Positions 50,019 to 59,977 of a DNA stretch of 64,000 nt are shown here, piece after piece. The notes beneath the pieces are model-generated. The model saw only the letters and a program-made list of their open reading frames with translations. It ran no database searches and was not told the origin of the DNA. Where the stretch lies: contig CAILVF010000059.1 in assembly GCA_903837605.1 (NCBI GenBank), forward strand, positions 1-64,000, given 5' to 3'. Position numbers and translations under genes: made by a program. How positions within the stretch are numbered: the first letter of the stretch is position 1; every line of letters begins with the position of its first letter. The DNA comes from an uncultured Bacteroidales bacterium. Its GTDB lineage: Bacteria > Bacteroidota > Bacteroidia > Bacteroidales > FEN-979.

Positions 50019-51554
50019 TTAAAACTTCACCTGCAATCTTAATGTTAATACGTTCTGGTGGATCAGGTTACTGTAATCATAGGTACTGGCTACACCATTT
50101 ACTGTATAGCTGGAAGTCACATTGCCTGAATTTGTTTTCGGATCAACAACACCAACTTTTTTATTAAGGACGATATCATAGTCGATCATGAACTTAATAT
50201 TATCAGTGAAATAATAACTGTAGGCGAGTGACCATGTACCATAAGCAATATCGGATACCCCGCTGGTTAGCTTGCTCGTAGTAACATTGTTTGTCTTTGT
50301 TACTGTAGCAATAACCGGATCAGTCCCTGCAAAAGTCTTCACAGGACTCGGATCATTTGTGGTTTTTGAACCATCAAACTTTGCAGTTCCGATCTGGTCG
50401 GCGCTGAGTTTGGTGTTGGGGTTATACCAATCATATCTTACAGAGATCTGGTTGCGTTTTCCGATATTTTTGATCAGGTAAACATACCAGCCGCTGAAAT
50501 TTTTACTGATGGCTGGTGTACTGGTAGAAGTTTTGGTTGTAGTAGTAGTCAGCCAGAGAGTATCGCTTTTAAGTAATGTGGAATTTGCAACTGCGGAACC
50601 GGAAAATGTTGCACCGGGAGCAGAATTTATACCCCTTATATATTCGCCTTTGATAATAAGGCCTCCAAGGATATCCATCGAAAGTTGTGCTTCAACACCC
50701 CACCACTGCTTCGGAACTGATTTTCCGACATTGTCAAGGGTCTTGCTAAAAGTGTAGTCGGAATTCAGCACATTGACATTGTTGGCTTTGATAGCACCAT
50801 AATAACCATGGGCGCCAATAGCAAGTCCACCAAAATTACCAAGTTTAAAGGTATAAGTAAGGCGGGCCATCAGGTCCTTGTAATTATCATAATCGGTATT
50901 CTGAAGAATTGTCGTGGTTCCGTCAGGATTTACCGTTGCAATACCGTCATTCCCGTTAAAAATGGCAAGCTGAAATTTTAGCGGAAGCTTCGGAGGATGT
51001 ATTTCAAGTTTAGCACCGATTGCACGTTCGTCAGGATATATGGCCCTGATAACCCTTGAACGTTCTGCCACTTCGCGGCTACTGGAAGAATATTCAACTT
51101 CATAATTCGGACGGTTGAATTTACCAACCCATAAGGAGAACATTTTTAACCAGGGATCGTTTGCCTGAACATAGGCATCTTTGATAGTGATGTTGCCTGG
51201 CTGGAAGTCAGGCTGCAGTACGAAAACGATACCGTCAATCGGTTCATAGGTGAACTTTATCCTTGCCCTGCGAACCATAAAGTAATTATTAGGATATACG
51301 CTTGAGGCTTCATAATTCACCCATTGTGCCTGGATATAACCTGAAAGTTTGATTTTGGTAAGTTTAGCCAGATCTGCTTCTGCAGTAGCCAGTCTTTCTT
51401 CAACACCGGCAACCTTATCATTAATAGTGGAAACTTTTTGTTTTACTGTATCCAGCTGATTCTGGACCGGTAATTGTGCGTTAATTGTTACTGAAACGAA
51501 CAGCAGCGGCAATACAAGACTGCTCATCAGGATAATTCGTGTAAATTTCTTCAT
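50019..51554 (-). CDS. phosphate-selective-type porin (OprO/OprP-like)
   Basis: 511 residues. A signal peptide (to TINAQ, ~26), an N-terminal coiled coil (~33-70, VKQKVSTINDKVAGVEERLATAEADL cut to its sense) that probably reaches toward the peptidoglycan or trimerises, and a 16-strand-type barrel with FMVRRARIKFTYEP and QPDFQPGNITIKDAYV, typical of OprO/P porins, ending LTLRLQVKF. It lets phosphate or polyphosphate cross the outer membrane. It is the first gene of the operon with pstSCAB-phoU and lies behind the Pho-box-like site. Confidence 0.88.
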   Translation of the reverse strand: MKKFTRIILMSSLVLPLLFVSVTINAQLPVQNQLDTVKQKVSTINDKVAGVEERLATAEADLAKLTKIKLSGYIQAQWVNYEASSVYPNNYFMVRRARIKFTYEPIDGIVFVLQPDFQPGNITIKDAYVQANDPWLKMFSLWVGKFNRPNYEVEYSSSSREVAERSRVIRAIYPDERAIGAKLEIHPPKLPLKFQLAIFNGNDGIATVNPDGTTTILQNTDYDNYKDLMARLTYTFKLGNFGGLAIGAHGYYGAIKANNVNVLNSDYTFSKTLDNVGKSVPKQWWGVEAQLSMDILGGLIIKGEYIRGINSAPGATFSGSAVANSTLLKSDTLWLTTTTTKTSTSTPAISKNFSGWYVYLIKNIGKRNQISVRYDWYNPNTKLSADQIGTAKFDGSKTTNDPSPVKTFAGTDPVIATVTKTNNVTTSKLTSGVSDIAYGTWSLAYSYYFTDNIKFMIDYDIVLNKKVGVVDPKTNSGNVTSSYTVNGVASTYDYSNLIHQNVLTLRLQVKF

Positions 51555-51577
51555 AAACGTTAGTTTTTTGTTTGCGG

Positions 51578-51585
51578 CAAAATTA
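51578..51585 (-). promoter_or_regulatory. -7 promoter box for the porin-pst operon
   Basis: TAATTTTG on the minus strand matches TAnnTTTG, 23 bp before the porin ATG. The Pho-box repeats begin 21 bp upstream of it, covering the -33 region, as in activator-dependent promoters. Confidence 0.65.
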
Positions 51586-51605
51586 AATCTTGCACGAACC
51601 GGCCA

Positions 51606-51644
51606 TGTTACGGCAATATTAACTTCATGTTAAATAATTGTTAA
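51606..51644 (-). promoter_or_regulatory. Pho-box-like site: four hexamers at 11-bp spacing
   Basis: On the minus strand TTAACA, TTAACA, TTAATA and GTAACA follow each other with exactly five bases between (11-bp period), one helical turn each. This matches the layout of PhoB/PhoP-type tandem sites (TTnACA repeats every 11 bp). Position: 52-90 bp upstream of the porin start, just above its -7 box. Confidence 0.75.
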
Positions 51645-51702
51645 CGACGGCCAGACAACCGCAGCGGGAAGTGCTTTTCAGCAAAGAGTACCGAGGCTGA
51701 TA

Positions 51703-54060
51703 TCAGCCCTCGATGGGGAAGGTGATTGTGAAGGAAGTGCCGTTAACCTGTTTAATTACCAGATGGGCTTCGATTTGTTTGACAAGAATATCGACGATCT
51801 GCAGACCCATGGACTTGTTTTCTTCCATGGAAAAGCCTTCCGGCAAACCGGTTCCGGAATCTGAAACAACCAGGGCATATAAGTTCGGAGTATCCTGCTT
51901 TTTAAATGTAACCGTGATGTTGCCCTCGGAATTCCCCGCAAACGCATGCCTGTATGCATTGCTTAAAAGTTCATTGAGTATCAGCCCAAGGGGAATAGCG
52001 GTTTCAATATTAATAATAACCGGCTCCAGATGGAAGTCAAGGTGGACATTCATCCTTCCGTAAGTCGCTGAAATTACCGAGGCAACTGATCTTACGTAAT
52101 CAGGAAATGAGATCTTCTCAAAATCTTCGGATCGGTATAACATTTCATGCACCAGGGCCATGGTCCTTATCCTCAGCTGCAGGTTCGTGAGGGATTGTTT
52201 AATTTCTTCATTTTGGGATTGTGCCTTTTGCATGTTGATCAGGCTGACCAGGATTGCGAAATTATTTTTAACCCTGTGGTGGATCTCCCTAAGGAGATTC
52301 TCTTTTTGCTTGGTTCCCTCAACAATTCCCATTTCTCTCTTTTTAAGTTCCTGAATATTTCGTGTTACCGAAACAAATTCCCTGAAGTCCCCTGTTTTAG
52401 GGTTAAACACAGGGTTAAAGGTGCTTTCAACCCATATCGGTTCATTTCCTTTTTTCCTGGCAAGAAAAGCAATTGAATGGGGTCGTCGTGTATTAACCAC
52501 CTCTTCAAGCTGGTCTTTAAGAAAATCAGCATGTCCTGTAACCAATATATCGAACAGGTTGATGGATAACAATTCCTGGGATGTATAACCAAAAATTTCC
52601 GCAGCAGCGGGAGAAGCATAAGTAAAATTATATTTTTTGTCTATCCTTGAAATAAGGTCAAGTGAATGCTCTGCTATGAACCGGTACTGGTCTTCCTTCT
52701 CGACGGTCTTTTTCTGAATCAGCTTTCTCTCTGCAGCCTCATATTGAAGTTTGATGTTCAGGTTCTCAATGTTTCTCTTTGACCTCCGGTGCCGGATATT
52801 TATTCTTACAATAATGCTAACGGCAATCATTACTGCAAGCACAATCAGGATAAGAAGAAATTTAAAGATCTTCTGGTTCCTGATCAGTACTTTCTGCACT
52901 ATATTCTGGTTTTCAAGCAACCTGATGCTTTCCTTTAACGCCTTTACGTTCTGTCCCGACCTTATCACATTGATATCGGTATTCAGCCTTTCCTTCTGTA
53001 TACTGTCATTCACCGAAACCATCTGCCTGAAATTTTCCAGGGCTTTTTGCATGTCGCCTTTTTTCAGGTAATAATTATACAATAAAGTGTAGCCGTTTCT
53101 GAGGTAATAGAAACGGTTATTCAATTTTGCCTCCCTGAGTCCGATATCCATAAAATACCATCCTGAATCCGGACGGTTCATCTTGAAATAAGCGCCGGCC
53201 AGGTTGATGGTTGAACTGTTTACCACATCTGCAATTTTTGCCCTGCTTCTGGTTTCAAGGGCTTTCCTGTTATAAATAAGGGCTTTTGCAAAATTGTTCT
53301 CCTGTTCATAAACATGCGCCATCCTGGTGTACATGGTCCCGGCGCTTGAAGGATCAATTGATTCGGCAAATACCACCAGTGTATCATACATGCTGATCAC
53401 ATCGGCATATCTTTTCTGGTCAAGATAAATGCCGCCAATCGCCATATAAACCCCAAGAACACTTTTTTTGTCATTGGCTTCCCTGTAGTATTTCAGCGAC
53501 TCCATGTAATAGTCCAGGGATTTCGAAGTATCCCGCTGCTCATGAAAGACATCGGCCATTTTTTCCAGGAAGAAGCCTGTGAGGACAAGATCCTTTTTTT
53601 TCCGTGCAAGTTCAAGGCCCTGCTTGCATGTGGAAAGTGAATTCGTGAAATCTTTAACGTATATTTCAACAGAAAAGATCGAATGGTCAACTCTCAGCAT
53701 GCCTGCAGTATCTTTCAGGGAGGTAAAAAGCTGGGAAGCACAAAGCAGAAAATGTATCGCGGAAGGGTGTTTTCTTTTATGAACAAAATAGCGTCCGATC
53801 TGCAGGTAGGATTCAGCTTTTCCCCGCGTATATGAAGCCTCCGCCGAGAGTTTAAATGTTTTGCATGCAATGAGGAAGGCTTCCTCGGGTGTTAGAGTAT
53901 CGGGTTTGAGAATGTTGATCATTTTATCGATACCTCGGATGTCTGTTTCCCCTTCATCAGCATCTGATTTGTTTGCTGCCTGAGCAAGCAATCCAAACGG
54001 CAGAAAAAGCGTAACCAGCAAAAGAAGAAAAAACAATGAATACCGCTGTCCTATTTTCAT
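51703..54060 (-). CDS. TPR-PAS sensor histidine kinase of the HisKA_2 type
   Basis: 785 residues from ATG 54060 (MKIGQRYSLFF). Signal peptide to ~27, about seven TPRs (~75-370), a transmembrane helix (~400-422), a coiled coil, a PAS domain with PAC (~465-575; YRFIAEHSLDLISRIDKKYNF), then HisKA_2 with H594 in REIHHRVKNNFAIL and a HATPase domain (LILNELLSNAYRHAF; VSDSGTGLPEG). The HisKA_2/HWE-like class usually signals to CheY-like or LytTR regulators, none of which is adjacent. It lies upstream of the phosphate operon in the same direction but 148 bp away, with the Pho-box promoter in between, so it is probably a separate unit. Confidence 0.9.
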   Translation of the reverse strand: MKIGQRYSLFFLLLLVTLFLPFGLLAQAANKSDADEGETDIRGIDKMINILKPDTLTPEEAFLIACKTFKLSAEASYTRGKAESYLQIGRYFVHKRKHPSAIHFLLCASQLFTSLKDTAGMLRVDHSIFSVEIYVKDFTNSLSTCKQGLELARKKKDLVLTGFFLEKMADVFHEQRDTSKSLDYYMESLKYYREANDKKSVLGVYMAIGGIYLDQKRYADVISMYDTLVVFAESIDPSSAGTMYTRMAHVYEQENNFAKALIYNRKALETRSRAKIADVVNSSTINLAGAYFKMNRPDSGWYFMDIGLREAKLNNRFYYLRNGYTLLYNYYLKKGDMQKALENFRQMVSVNDSIQKERLNTDINVIRSGQNVKALKESIRLLENQNIVQKVLIRNQKIFKFLLILIVLAVMIAVSIIVRINIRHRRSKRNIENLNIKLQYEAAERKLIQKKTVEKEDQYRFIAEHSLDLISRIDKKYNFTYASPAAAEIFGYTSQELLSINLFDILVTGHADFLKDQLEEVVNTRRPHSIAFLARKKGNEPIWVESTFNPVFNPKTGDFREFVSVTRNIQELKKREMGIVEGTKQKENLLREIHHRVKNNFAILVSLINMQKAQSQNEEIKQSLTNLQLRIRTMALVHEMLYRSEDFEKISFPDYVRSVASVISATYGRMNVHLDFHLEPVIINIETAIPLGLILNELLSNAYRHAFAGNSEGNITVTFKKQDTPNLYALVVSDSGTGLPEGFSMEENKSMGLQIVDILVKQIEAHLVIKQVNGTSFTITFPIEG

Positions 54061-54109
54061 CCTGAAAATCAAGCTTTACAATTCAAAATTAAGAAAAACC
54101 GGCAAACGT

Positions 54110-56338
54110 CTACACAATTTTTCTGGTTTTCAGGAGAAGGCTGTTACTCACAACCGATACTGATGAGAAAGCCATCGCTGCCCCGGCGATCATCGGGTTC
54201 AGGAGGAAGCCGGTAAACGGGAACAATAATCCTGCTGCAATCGGGATGCTGATTACATTATAAAAGAAGGCCCAAAAAAGGTTCTGCCTTATTGTTTTAA
54301 CCGTTTGCCTGCTTATTTTCAAGGCCATTGCCAGTTTTGCCAGATCGCCTTTGAGAAGGATAATGCTGGCCGATTCAATGGCTATATCGGTTCCTGTTCC
54401 CATGGCAATCCCCACGTCGGCAAGAGCCAAAGCAGGTGAATCATTTATTCCGTCGCCAACCATGCCGACCCGGAGGCCCGATTTTCGTTTATCCCTGATA
54501 TATTCTGACTTTTCCACCGGGGAAGCTTCGGCCTTGAAATAATCAATTCCGGCTTTGGAAGCAACCTGTGAACTGATGGCAACACTGTCGCCTGAGAGCA
54601 TATGGATCTGCAGTCCCATTTCTTTTAATTCCCGAACCGCTCCGGCTGATCCGGGTTTGATGCTGTCGCTGATGGCAGCCACCGCCAGAACCCTGAAATT
54701 TTGCGAAATAAAAACCACCGAGAAGGCTTGTTTTCTCAGTAATTGCTGATACTCTGCGAGACCTGGCGGAACGCTGCATCCTTTGTCGGCGACATAGGTA
54801 GGGCTTCCGATATGATACTGGTTGTTCCCATAGAATCCTGAGACGCCTTTTCCTGTCACACTCTCGAAGCCTGTAACAGTAGTATCGGGATTCCGGGTTA
54901 TATCAAGGTACTCACAAAGGGCCAGGGCGTAAGGATGCTCCGACCTCCATTCTATTGAGGCAACTGCTGCCGACACTTCATCCCTGGACTCCTCCGGGAG
55001 AGGGTTACTTTCGTCCCACCTCAGTTCGCTTACGCTGGGTTTACCTGTGGTGATGGTCCCGGTTTTGTCAAGGACCAGCAGGTCCAGCCGGCAGAATTCT
55101 TCAAGGCTTTGGGCATCCTTGATGAGGATACCATGTTCTGCCGCTTTCCCAAGTCCTACAATTATGGCAGTAGGTGTTGCAAGGCCAAGGGCACAGGGAC
55201 AGGCTATGATGAGCACACTCACCGCAGCCGTGACGGCATGGGAGAACCCCATCCCGGGAAGGAAAACCAGCCAGCTGATGAATGTAAGAACGGCAATGCA
55301 AATGACAACCGGCACAAATACGGAGGCAATGCGGTCGACGGTCTTTTGAACAGGGGCTCTGCTCCCCTGGGCTTCCTGGACCAGCCTGATGATCTGTGCC
55401 AGAACGGTTTGCTCCCCAATTCTCTCGGCGAGCATCAGCAGGCTTCCTGTCTGGTTCAGAGTGGCCCCGATCAACTGCTCGCCGGTTTTTTTCATGACCG
55501 GCACGCTTTCGCCCGTGATCATGCTCTCATCAACCAGGCTTTCGCCTTCCGTGACATGCCCGTCAACAGGGATCTTTTCACCCGGCCGTATCACGACTAT
55601 ATCACCAATCCTAACCTTCGAAATAAGTACTTCTTTTTCTTCCCCGTTCCTGATCACCCTGGCGGTTTTAACTCCCAGGTTAAGGAGTTTCCTGATGGAG
55701 GATGAGGTTTTGGACCTGGCCCGTTCTTCAAGGAAACGCCCGAGAAGGATAAAGGAAATGATCACAACCGCAGCCTCATAATACATATGCGATGCCATTC
55801 CCGAAGGCCCTGCCGATGAGGGGAAAAAAGTATTGTAAAGGCTGAATAAAAATGCTGTCCCGCTGCCCATAGCCACGAGAGTGTCCATGTTGGTGGTGAG
55901 GTGCCTGGCCCGCTTCCACGCGATGACAAAGAACTCCCTTCCGAACCAGAACATGACCGGGCATGACAATGCAAGCATGATCCAGTTCCTGTAAGGCAGG
56001 TCTGGGAGGAACATGGAAATTATAAAAACCGGGATTGCAAATGAAAACGATGAGAACAGGTTAATCCTTGCTTTCCGAAGACGCCGGGCCTCCCCCGCTT
56101 CCTCATCCGCCATCAAAACCTTATCGGTAATCAAACTATACCCTATCTTCGATACGGCATCCTCAAGCTGCTTCGGGCTTGCCTTCAAGGGATCAAACTC
56201 GACAAGCACAGTCTGGTTTGCAAAATTCACATTTGCCGTGACAACTCCTTCAACCGAGGAAAGCATGCTGTTGACACTGGAGGCGCAGGCCGTGCATGAC
56301 ATGCCTTCGACTTTATATATTTCCTTAATGGTTTTCAT
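54110..56338 (-). CDS. copA: copper-type P1B ATPase
   Basis: 742 residues. One N-terminal heavy-metal domain with C15-x2-C18 (GMSCTAC), eight transmembrane helices, the CPC metal-transfer motif in [15 protein letters not shown], phosphorylation site [11 protein letters not shown] (D424), the HP motif in [11 protein letters not shown] and [20 protein letters not shown]. The CPC motif and the Nxxxxxxxxxxx[22 protein letters not shown] end are those of Cu+ exporters. It pumps Cu+ (or Ag+) out of the cytoplasm. Its ATG overlaps the stop of the CHAD gene upstream, which is unusual company for a copper pump. Confidence 0.93.
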   Translation of the reverse strand: MKTIKEIYKVEGMSCTACASSVNSMLSSVEGVVTANVNFANQTVLVEFDPLKASPKQLEDAVSKIGYSLITDKVLMADEEAGEARRLRKARINLFSSFSFAIPVFIISMFLPDLPYRNWIMLALSCPVMFWFGREFFVIAWKRARHLTTNMDTLVAMGSGTAFLFSLYNTFFPSSAGPSGMASHMYYEAAVVIISFILLGRFLEERARSKTSSSIRKLLNLGVKTARVIRNGEEKEVLISKVRIGDIVVIRPGEKIPVDGHVTEGESLVDESMITGESVPVMKKTGEQLIGATLNQTGSLLMLAERIGEQTVLAQIIRLVQEAQGSRAPVQKTVDRIASVFVPVVICIAVLTFISWLVFLPGMGFSHAVTAAVSVLIIACPCALGLATPTAIIVGLGKAAEHGILIKDAQSLEEFCRLDLLVLDKTGTITTGKPSVSELRWDESNPLPEESRDEVSAAVASIEWRSEHPYALALCEYLDITRNPDTTVTGFESVTGKGVSGFYGNNQYHIGSPTYVADKGCSVPPGLAEYQQLLRKQAFSVVFISQNFRVLAVAAISDSIKPGSAGAVRELKEMGLQIHMLSGDSVAISSQVASKAGIDYFKAEASPVEKSEYIRDKRKSGLRVGMVGDGINDSPALALADVGIAMGTGTDIAIESASIILLKGDLAKLAMALKISRQTVKTIRQNLFWAFFYNVISIPIAAGLLFPFTGFLLNPMIAGAAMAFSSVSVVSNSLLLKTRKIV

Positions 56339-57189
56339 TCAGTTGGGGAGGAGGGGAAAATAACGACCAGGATCTCCTCGATCTTAGGAAATAACGCTTG
56401 TAACAACTCCTGATTGCTTTTAATTACTTTATTTCTGAGAACCTGCAAATGAAGTTGATGATCCCTGCCCGGCTTTTTGCTTTTAACAAGGAACTGGTCA
56501 ATATATTCAATCAGTACCTGGTTATCGTGCCAGGTGCCGATAAGCATCTCGGTCTGGTTAAGCTTGCTTAAAAGGATATCCTGGTGTTCGTCCATAAAGA
56601 CCATGGAAACTAGTGTAAGGATAGTAACCATGGCTTTAAGCTGCTTCCTTATCCCGTGGATATTTTCGGGATTGGATGGATAATTGCGCAGCAGGCTTAT
56701 TTTTTTCCCTTTCTTAATAATAAATTTCTCCGACCTGGCTTTAAGGGTTTTGACCTTGAGTTCCCCGCATAATTTCTTAATGGCCCGTTCCGATTTTTTT
56801 AGTTTTTTTTCATCGAATTGCTGAACCACAGAGATGAACTGCTTTGAAAGCTTATTTTCTCTCAACCTGAGATACTTGATAAAAAAAGATATTCCCGGGG
56901 TTTCAGGACCATATTTTGCAATGACCAGCTGGTTAACCTGCAACTCCCTGATTTTTCCGGAAAACCTGAACATGGCCTTGAACACTTCGAAATTCTCAGG
57001 GTTGAACTTATCAGGATTAAGCATCTCGAACATCTCCAGGATGGAGTTGATCTTTTTCATGTCGATCCGGGTCCTGTGAATATCCCTCTCATCGCCGGTG
57101 ATGCTTGAACGATAGAGGTTGGCTAAAAAAGAGGTCGTCCTTTTTTTGAAAAATATCCAGTAAAATTCCCTGACCTTTGAGGAAACCAT
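56335..57189 (-). CDS. CHAD-domain protein
   Basis: 284 residues, all helical, no signal peptide. Two CHAD-type halves are visible: [17 protein letters not shown] near the start and [18 protein letters not shown] in the second half, each with the conserved His and Arg/Lys, plus [12 protein letters not shown], which matches the usual LGxxRD region. By family knowledge CHAD domains bind inorganic polyphosphate through basic and His residues and often accompany polyphosphate metabolism. It shares the ATGA overlap with copA and begins 11 bp after the helical protein upstream. The divergence of some motif residues leaves moderate confidence. Confidence 0.75.
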   Translation of the reverse strand: MVSSKVREFYWIFFKKRTTSFLANLYRSSITGDERDIHRTRIDMKKINSILEMFEMLNPDKFNPENFEVFKAMFRFSGKIRELQVNQLVIAKYGPETPGISFFIKYLRLRENKLSKQFISVVQQFDEKKLKKSERAIKKLCGELKVKTLKARSEKFIIKKGKKISLLRNYPSNPENIHGIRKQLKAMVTILTLVSMVFMDEHQDILLSKLNQTEMLIGTWHDNQVLIEYIDQFLVKSKKPGRDHQLHLQVLRNKVIKSNQELLQALFPKIEEILVVIFPSSPTE

Positions 57190-57200
57190 AACATTAACAA

Positions 57201-57743
57201 TTATGCTGTAGAAGTGTCGTGTGTGGCAGGGATCAATTCGGCCGGTGTTTTTGAAGTTTCTTCCTGAACCGGGATAATGGCTTGAACGGATGTTCTGTCG
57301 GTCGGGGCATGAACCGCAAGCCTGTAATGTTTATAAACCTTATTAAGTGATTTCAGCAAGGCAATCCCCTGTTTGGCCAGCCTTTCTTTCCTTTCCAGCG
57401 AAACATGCATTTCAATCATGTCCTTCATCATGATGTTGCGGTTGTTTTTCCATTCCCGCAGTGAAGAGATTAATGAGGAAGAGAAATGCGTTTTAAGGGT
57501 GGAATACTGTTCCCTGGTCTGAAGCAGTTTAATCCTTTTTAAATGCTGTTCCAATCCTGAAGCAGCTCCCGGGTTCCGGCCTTCAGTGATGATGATCAGT
57601 TTTTTCAGCCGGGCTTCCATGATAGCCGAAAGGATCCATATCGCTTCAGTATAAAATCCATTCTTCATGGCATTGCCGGCTGCAATGGTCTTCTCTTTTA
57701 CTGATGTACCTTGTTTTTTTAATTTTCCGGCCTTTATCTTCAT
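57201..57743 (-). CDS. unknown helical protein, possibly HEPN-like
   Basis: 180 residues, predicted mostly helical, with a Lys-rich N-terminus and a disordered Thr/Pro/Ala tail. I do not recognise the family. GFYTEAIWILSAIMEARLKKLI and REWKNNRNIMMKDMI resemble the two main helices of HEPN domains, but the RNxxxH catalytic site would read RNIMMK, with His replaced. If HEPN, it would be a non-nuclease variant. It is the first gene of the run with the CHAD gene and copA. Confidence 0.5.
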   Translation of the reverse strand: MKIKAGKLKKQGTSVKEKTIAAGNAMKNGFYTEAIWILSAIMEARLKKLIIITEGRNPGAASGLEQHLKRIKLLQTREQYSTLKTHFSSSLISSLREWKNNRNIMMKDMIEMHVSLERKERLAKQGIALLKSLNKVYKHYRLAVHAPTDRTSVQAIIPVQEETSKTPAELIPATHDTSTA

Positions 57744-57924
57744 GCCATGAATCTTTTACGAATGATCATCCGACATTGACAACTTTTAAAGTCAAATAAA
57801 TGAAGATCTGCGTCAAATATATTGTAAAGATAGGAAAAACCGCGGAGCCAGACAGCAGATTTAACGATTTTGTAATATTTGCTTACCTTTACCGTTGTTT
57901 TCATTGGTAATAAATTACTTTAAC

Positions 57925-59175
57925 GTGCTGAGATTTTTAAATTTAATTAGCCTGATTGTGTTGCTGGGAGTGCTTGGCTGTTCAAAATCAACCGATACCC
58001 CGACTTTGTATTTTAATTCACTTACCGCCGGCGGCGTCGGACTGGGGATCGTTAGCCCTACAACTGTTCCGTCGAAGGCTACTATAACAGGCGTGCTAAG
58101 TTCGAATATCGATCCTGCCAGCGCAACGACCAGCAGCATCCTGTTGCTCCGCCTTTTTGACTCCACTTATGTTGACATGAGTATCACTGTCTCAGGCAAT
58201 ACGATCACCATGGTTCCTAAAAATGATCTCGGCAGCGGTATTTATTATGCACTCACTTTTACCGGTTTGCGTTCAACCGACGGACTGCAGCTCACCTACC
58301 TTTGGAGGGCGTTTACAACTATAGGCAGTTTTGGCCCCCCGGGCCTTGTGGCATATTGGAATTTTGAGAATAATACTTACGATCTGCAGGGAAATTATAC
58401 TGTGAGCTCGGTGAACGATCTGAATTACCAGATATCCTCCAGGAAAACTCTCGGACAATGTGCCGTGTTCAATGGGACATCTACTGTGATCCAAGTGCCG
58501 AACGGCGATAATTTGGTCAACACCAATGATTTTTCCCTGTCATTCTGGGTAAAAACAAATTCACAATACCAGATTGATTCTTCGGGCAATGCCAAAGGGC
58601 AGTTTGTCCTTGGGGTTGGTGATTATAAGGGGTTTGAATTTGAAATCGCCCCCGATTACAGTTCCTGTAAGCTGGTAAGCTCATATGCTCTTCCCGACGG
58701 CACGACGGTATCCCAGGACCTTTCATTTGCCGGTGACGGGAAAACAGGGGCTAACGGAGGATTACCCGGCTGGACGTATTGTGCCAACCTTACAACCACC
58801 GGAGGCGTGGCCGGCCTGCTTAAAGACAAATGGGCTTTTGTAACATGCACATACAACAGCACATACAAGACAGGTACGCTTTACCTTAATGGTGTGCTGA
58901 TGAAACAGCAGGATTTCAACAAGTGGCCGGCAGGGGATCCTGCCACAACGATTACCGGTATGAAATACGGAGGCAGCGCCCCCCTGCAGGAAAATGTGCT
59001 TGCCATAGGGTTTTTCCATTCCGCAGGTTCAGCGGCCTATTCGGGCACCTCATGGGGAAACTATTATTCGCCTTTTGCCAATCATTTCAGGGGATGCCTG
59101 GACGAGATCAGGATCTTTAACTCTTCCCTTACCAGCGTTGAAGTGGAGCAGATGTATAATCTTACAAAACCTTAA
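57925..59175 (+). CDS. lipoprotein with SbsA Ig-like and LamG domains
   Basis: About 416 residues. No ATG precedes the signal peptide; the GTG at 57925 gives LRFLNLISLIVLLGVLGC, a short typical lipoprotein signal, whereas the frame extends to a TTG at 57895. Mature N-terminus at Cys of LGCSKS. Residues ~20-125 form a Big_5/SbsA-type Ig domain (IDPASATTSSILLL, GIYYALTFTGLRS). Residues ~140-416 form a LamG/concanavalin-like domain (VAYWNFENNTYDLQGN; LDEIRIFNSSLTSVEVEQMY). It probably binds glycan or protein at the cell surface. Convergent with the START gene; the stops overlap by four bases. Confidence 0.78.
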   Translation: MLRFLNLISLIVLLGVLGCSKSTDTPTLYFNSLTAGGVGLGIVSPTTVPSKATITGVLSSNIDPASATTSSILLLRLFDSTYVDMSITVSGNTITMVPKNDLGSGIYYALTFTGLRSTDGLQLTYLWRAFTTIGSFGPPGLVAYWNFENNTYDLQGNYTVSSVNDLNYQISSRKTLGQCAVFNGTSTVIQVPNGDNLVNTNDFSLSFWVKTNSQYQIDSSGNAKGQFVLGVGDYKGFEFEIAPDYSSCKLVSSYALPDGTTVSQDLSFAGDGKTGANGGLPGWTYCANLTTTGGVAGLLKDKWAFVTCTYNSTYKTGTLYLNGVLMKQQDFNKWPAGDPATTITGMKYGGSAPLQENVLAIGFFHSAGSAAYSGTSWGNYYSPFANHFRGCLDEIRIFNSSLTSVEVEQMYNLTKP

Positions 59176-59813
59176 TTCTTTTCTTCCACCAGTACTTTAA
59201 TCCCCCTCATTACTTTCAGGGGAGTGTCAACGATGACCATGTTATATATCCAGGACGGAACACTGCCGCCGGGATCAACAAAGCCTTCCAGGACAGCCTG
59301 AATGTTATTTTTCCCTGCCGGCTTCAAAGTCCATTTCTGCCAGTAGTTCCTGATCCTTACAATCCCTTCCCGTTCGGGGATGACATCAAGCAAGGGCCTG
59401 GCCGATACGACCTTTTCTCCTGTAACGGGGTCAATAGTGATCCTGGCTTCAACACAAAGGTCCCGGTCGTTCAACGGCCAGGGGACATCGTAAACCAGGT
59501 AATACTTTATGAGCTTATCCGGTTCGGAATACAGAACTTTTATCTCCTTTACATTTTTATCCCACCAGTCGACATTCTCAACATTCCCGATATACATGCT
59601 CAGCTTTTCCATAGTGGTATGGAAAACCGTTTCACCCCTGAAACATTTAAAGGAGGAATGATCAGCTGTGCGGGTATAGATCTTAATCCCGTCTTTCTCC
59701 TTGATAAAATTCCATGTTTGTGCAAACAGGGCGGGACATATCAGGAACATAATGGAAACCATGGCAAGCCTGATGAAGGATAAGCGATTTACCTTTACAA
59801 GCCGCGGATGCAT
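59172..59813 (-). CDS. START-domain protein, exported
   Basis: 213 residues from the ATG at 59813 with a signal peptide (RLAMVSIMFLICPALFAQ). The remainder is a START-like lipid-binding domain: WNFIKEKDGIKIYTRTAD, VDWWDKNVKEIKVLYSEPD, YYLVYDVPWPLNDRDLCV and GGSVPSWIYNMVIVDTPL are family phrases. These domains hold a hydrophobic ligand in a cavity; ligand unknown here. TTACTTTG upstream (minus strand, near 59841) may be its -7 region. The spacer 59844-59977 holds nothing else recognisable. Confidence 0.85.
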   Translation of the reverse strand: MHPRLVKVNRLSFIRLAMVSIMFLICPALFAQTWNFIKEKDGIKIYTRTADHSSFKCFRGETVFHTTMEKLSMYIGNVENVDWWDKNVKEIKVLYSEPDKLIKYYLVYDVPWPLNDRDLCVEARITIDPVTGEKVVSARPLLDVIPEREGIVRIRNYWQKWTLKPAGKNNIQAVLEGFVDPGGSVPSWIYNMVIVDTPLKVMRGIKVLVEEKN

Positions 59814-59977
59814 TGATATTCTCAAATTGCAATTTTTTTGCAAAGTAACACTAATCTGATTAATTTTTAAAAACTAGCTTTCACAAACAATTAACAATAG
59901 GGTTCAAGGATGGTCAGGGTTTAAGCATTGTAATAAAGCCCCCTCCAACCACTCACCTTGCCTGGAAGCCGGCCTGC

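Noticed and set aside
57776..57797. FNR/CRP-like inverted repeat TTGAC...GTCAA in the spacer before the LamG lipoprotein gene
   Set aside because: Only five bases match on each side with an asymmetric centre, and the position fits no promoter convincingly.
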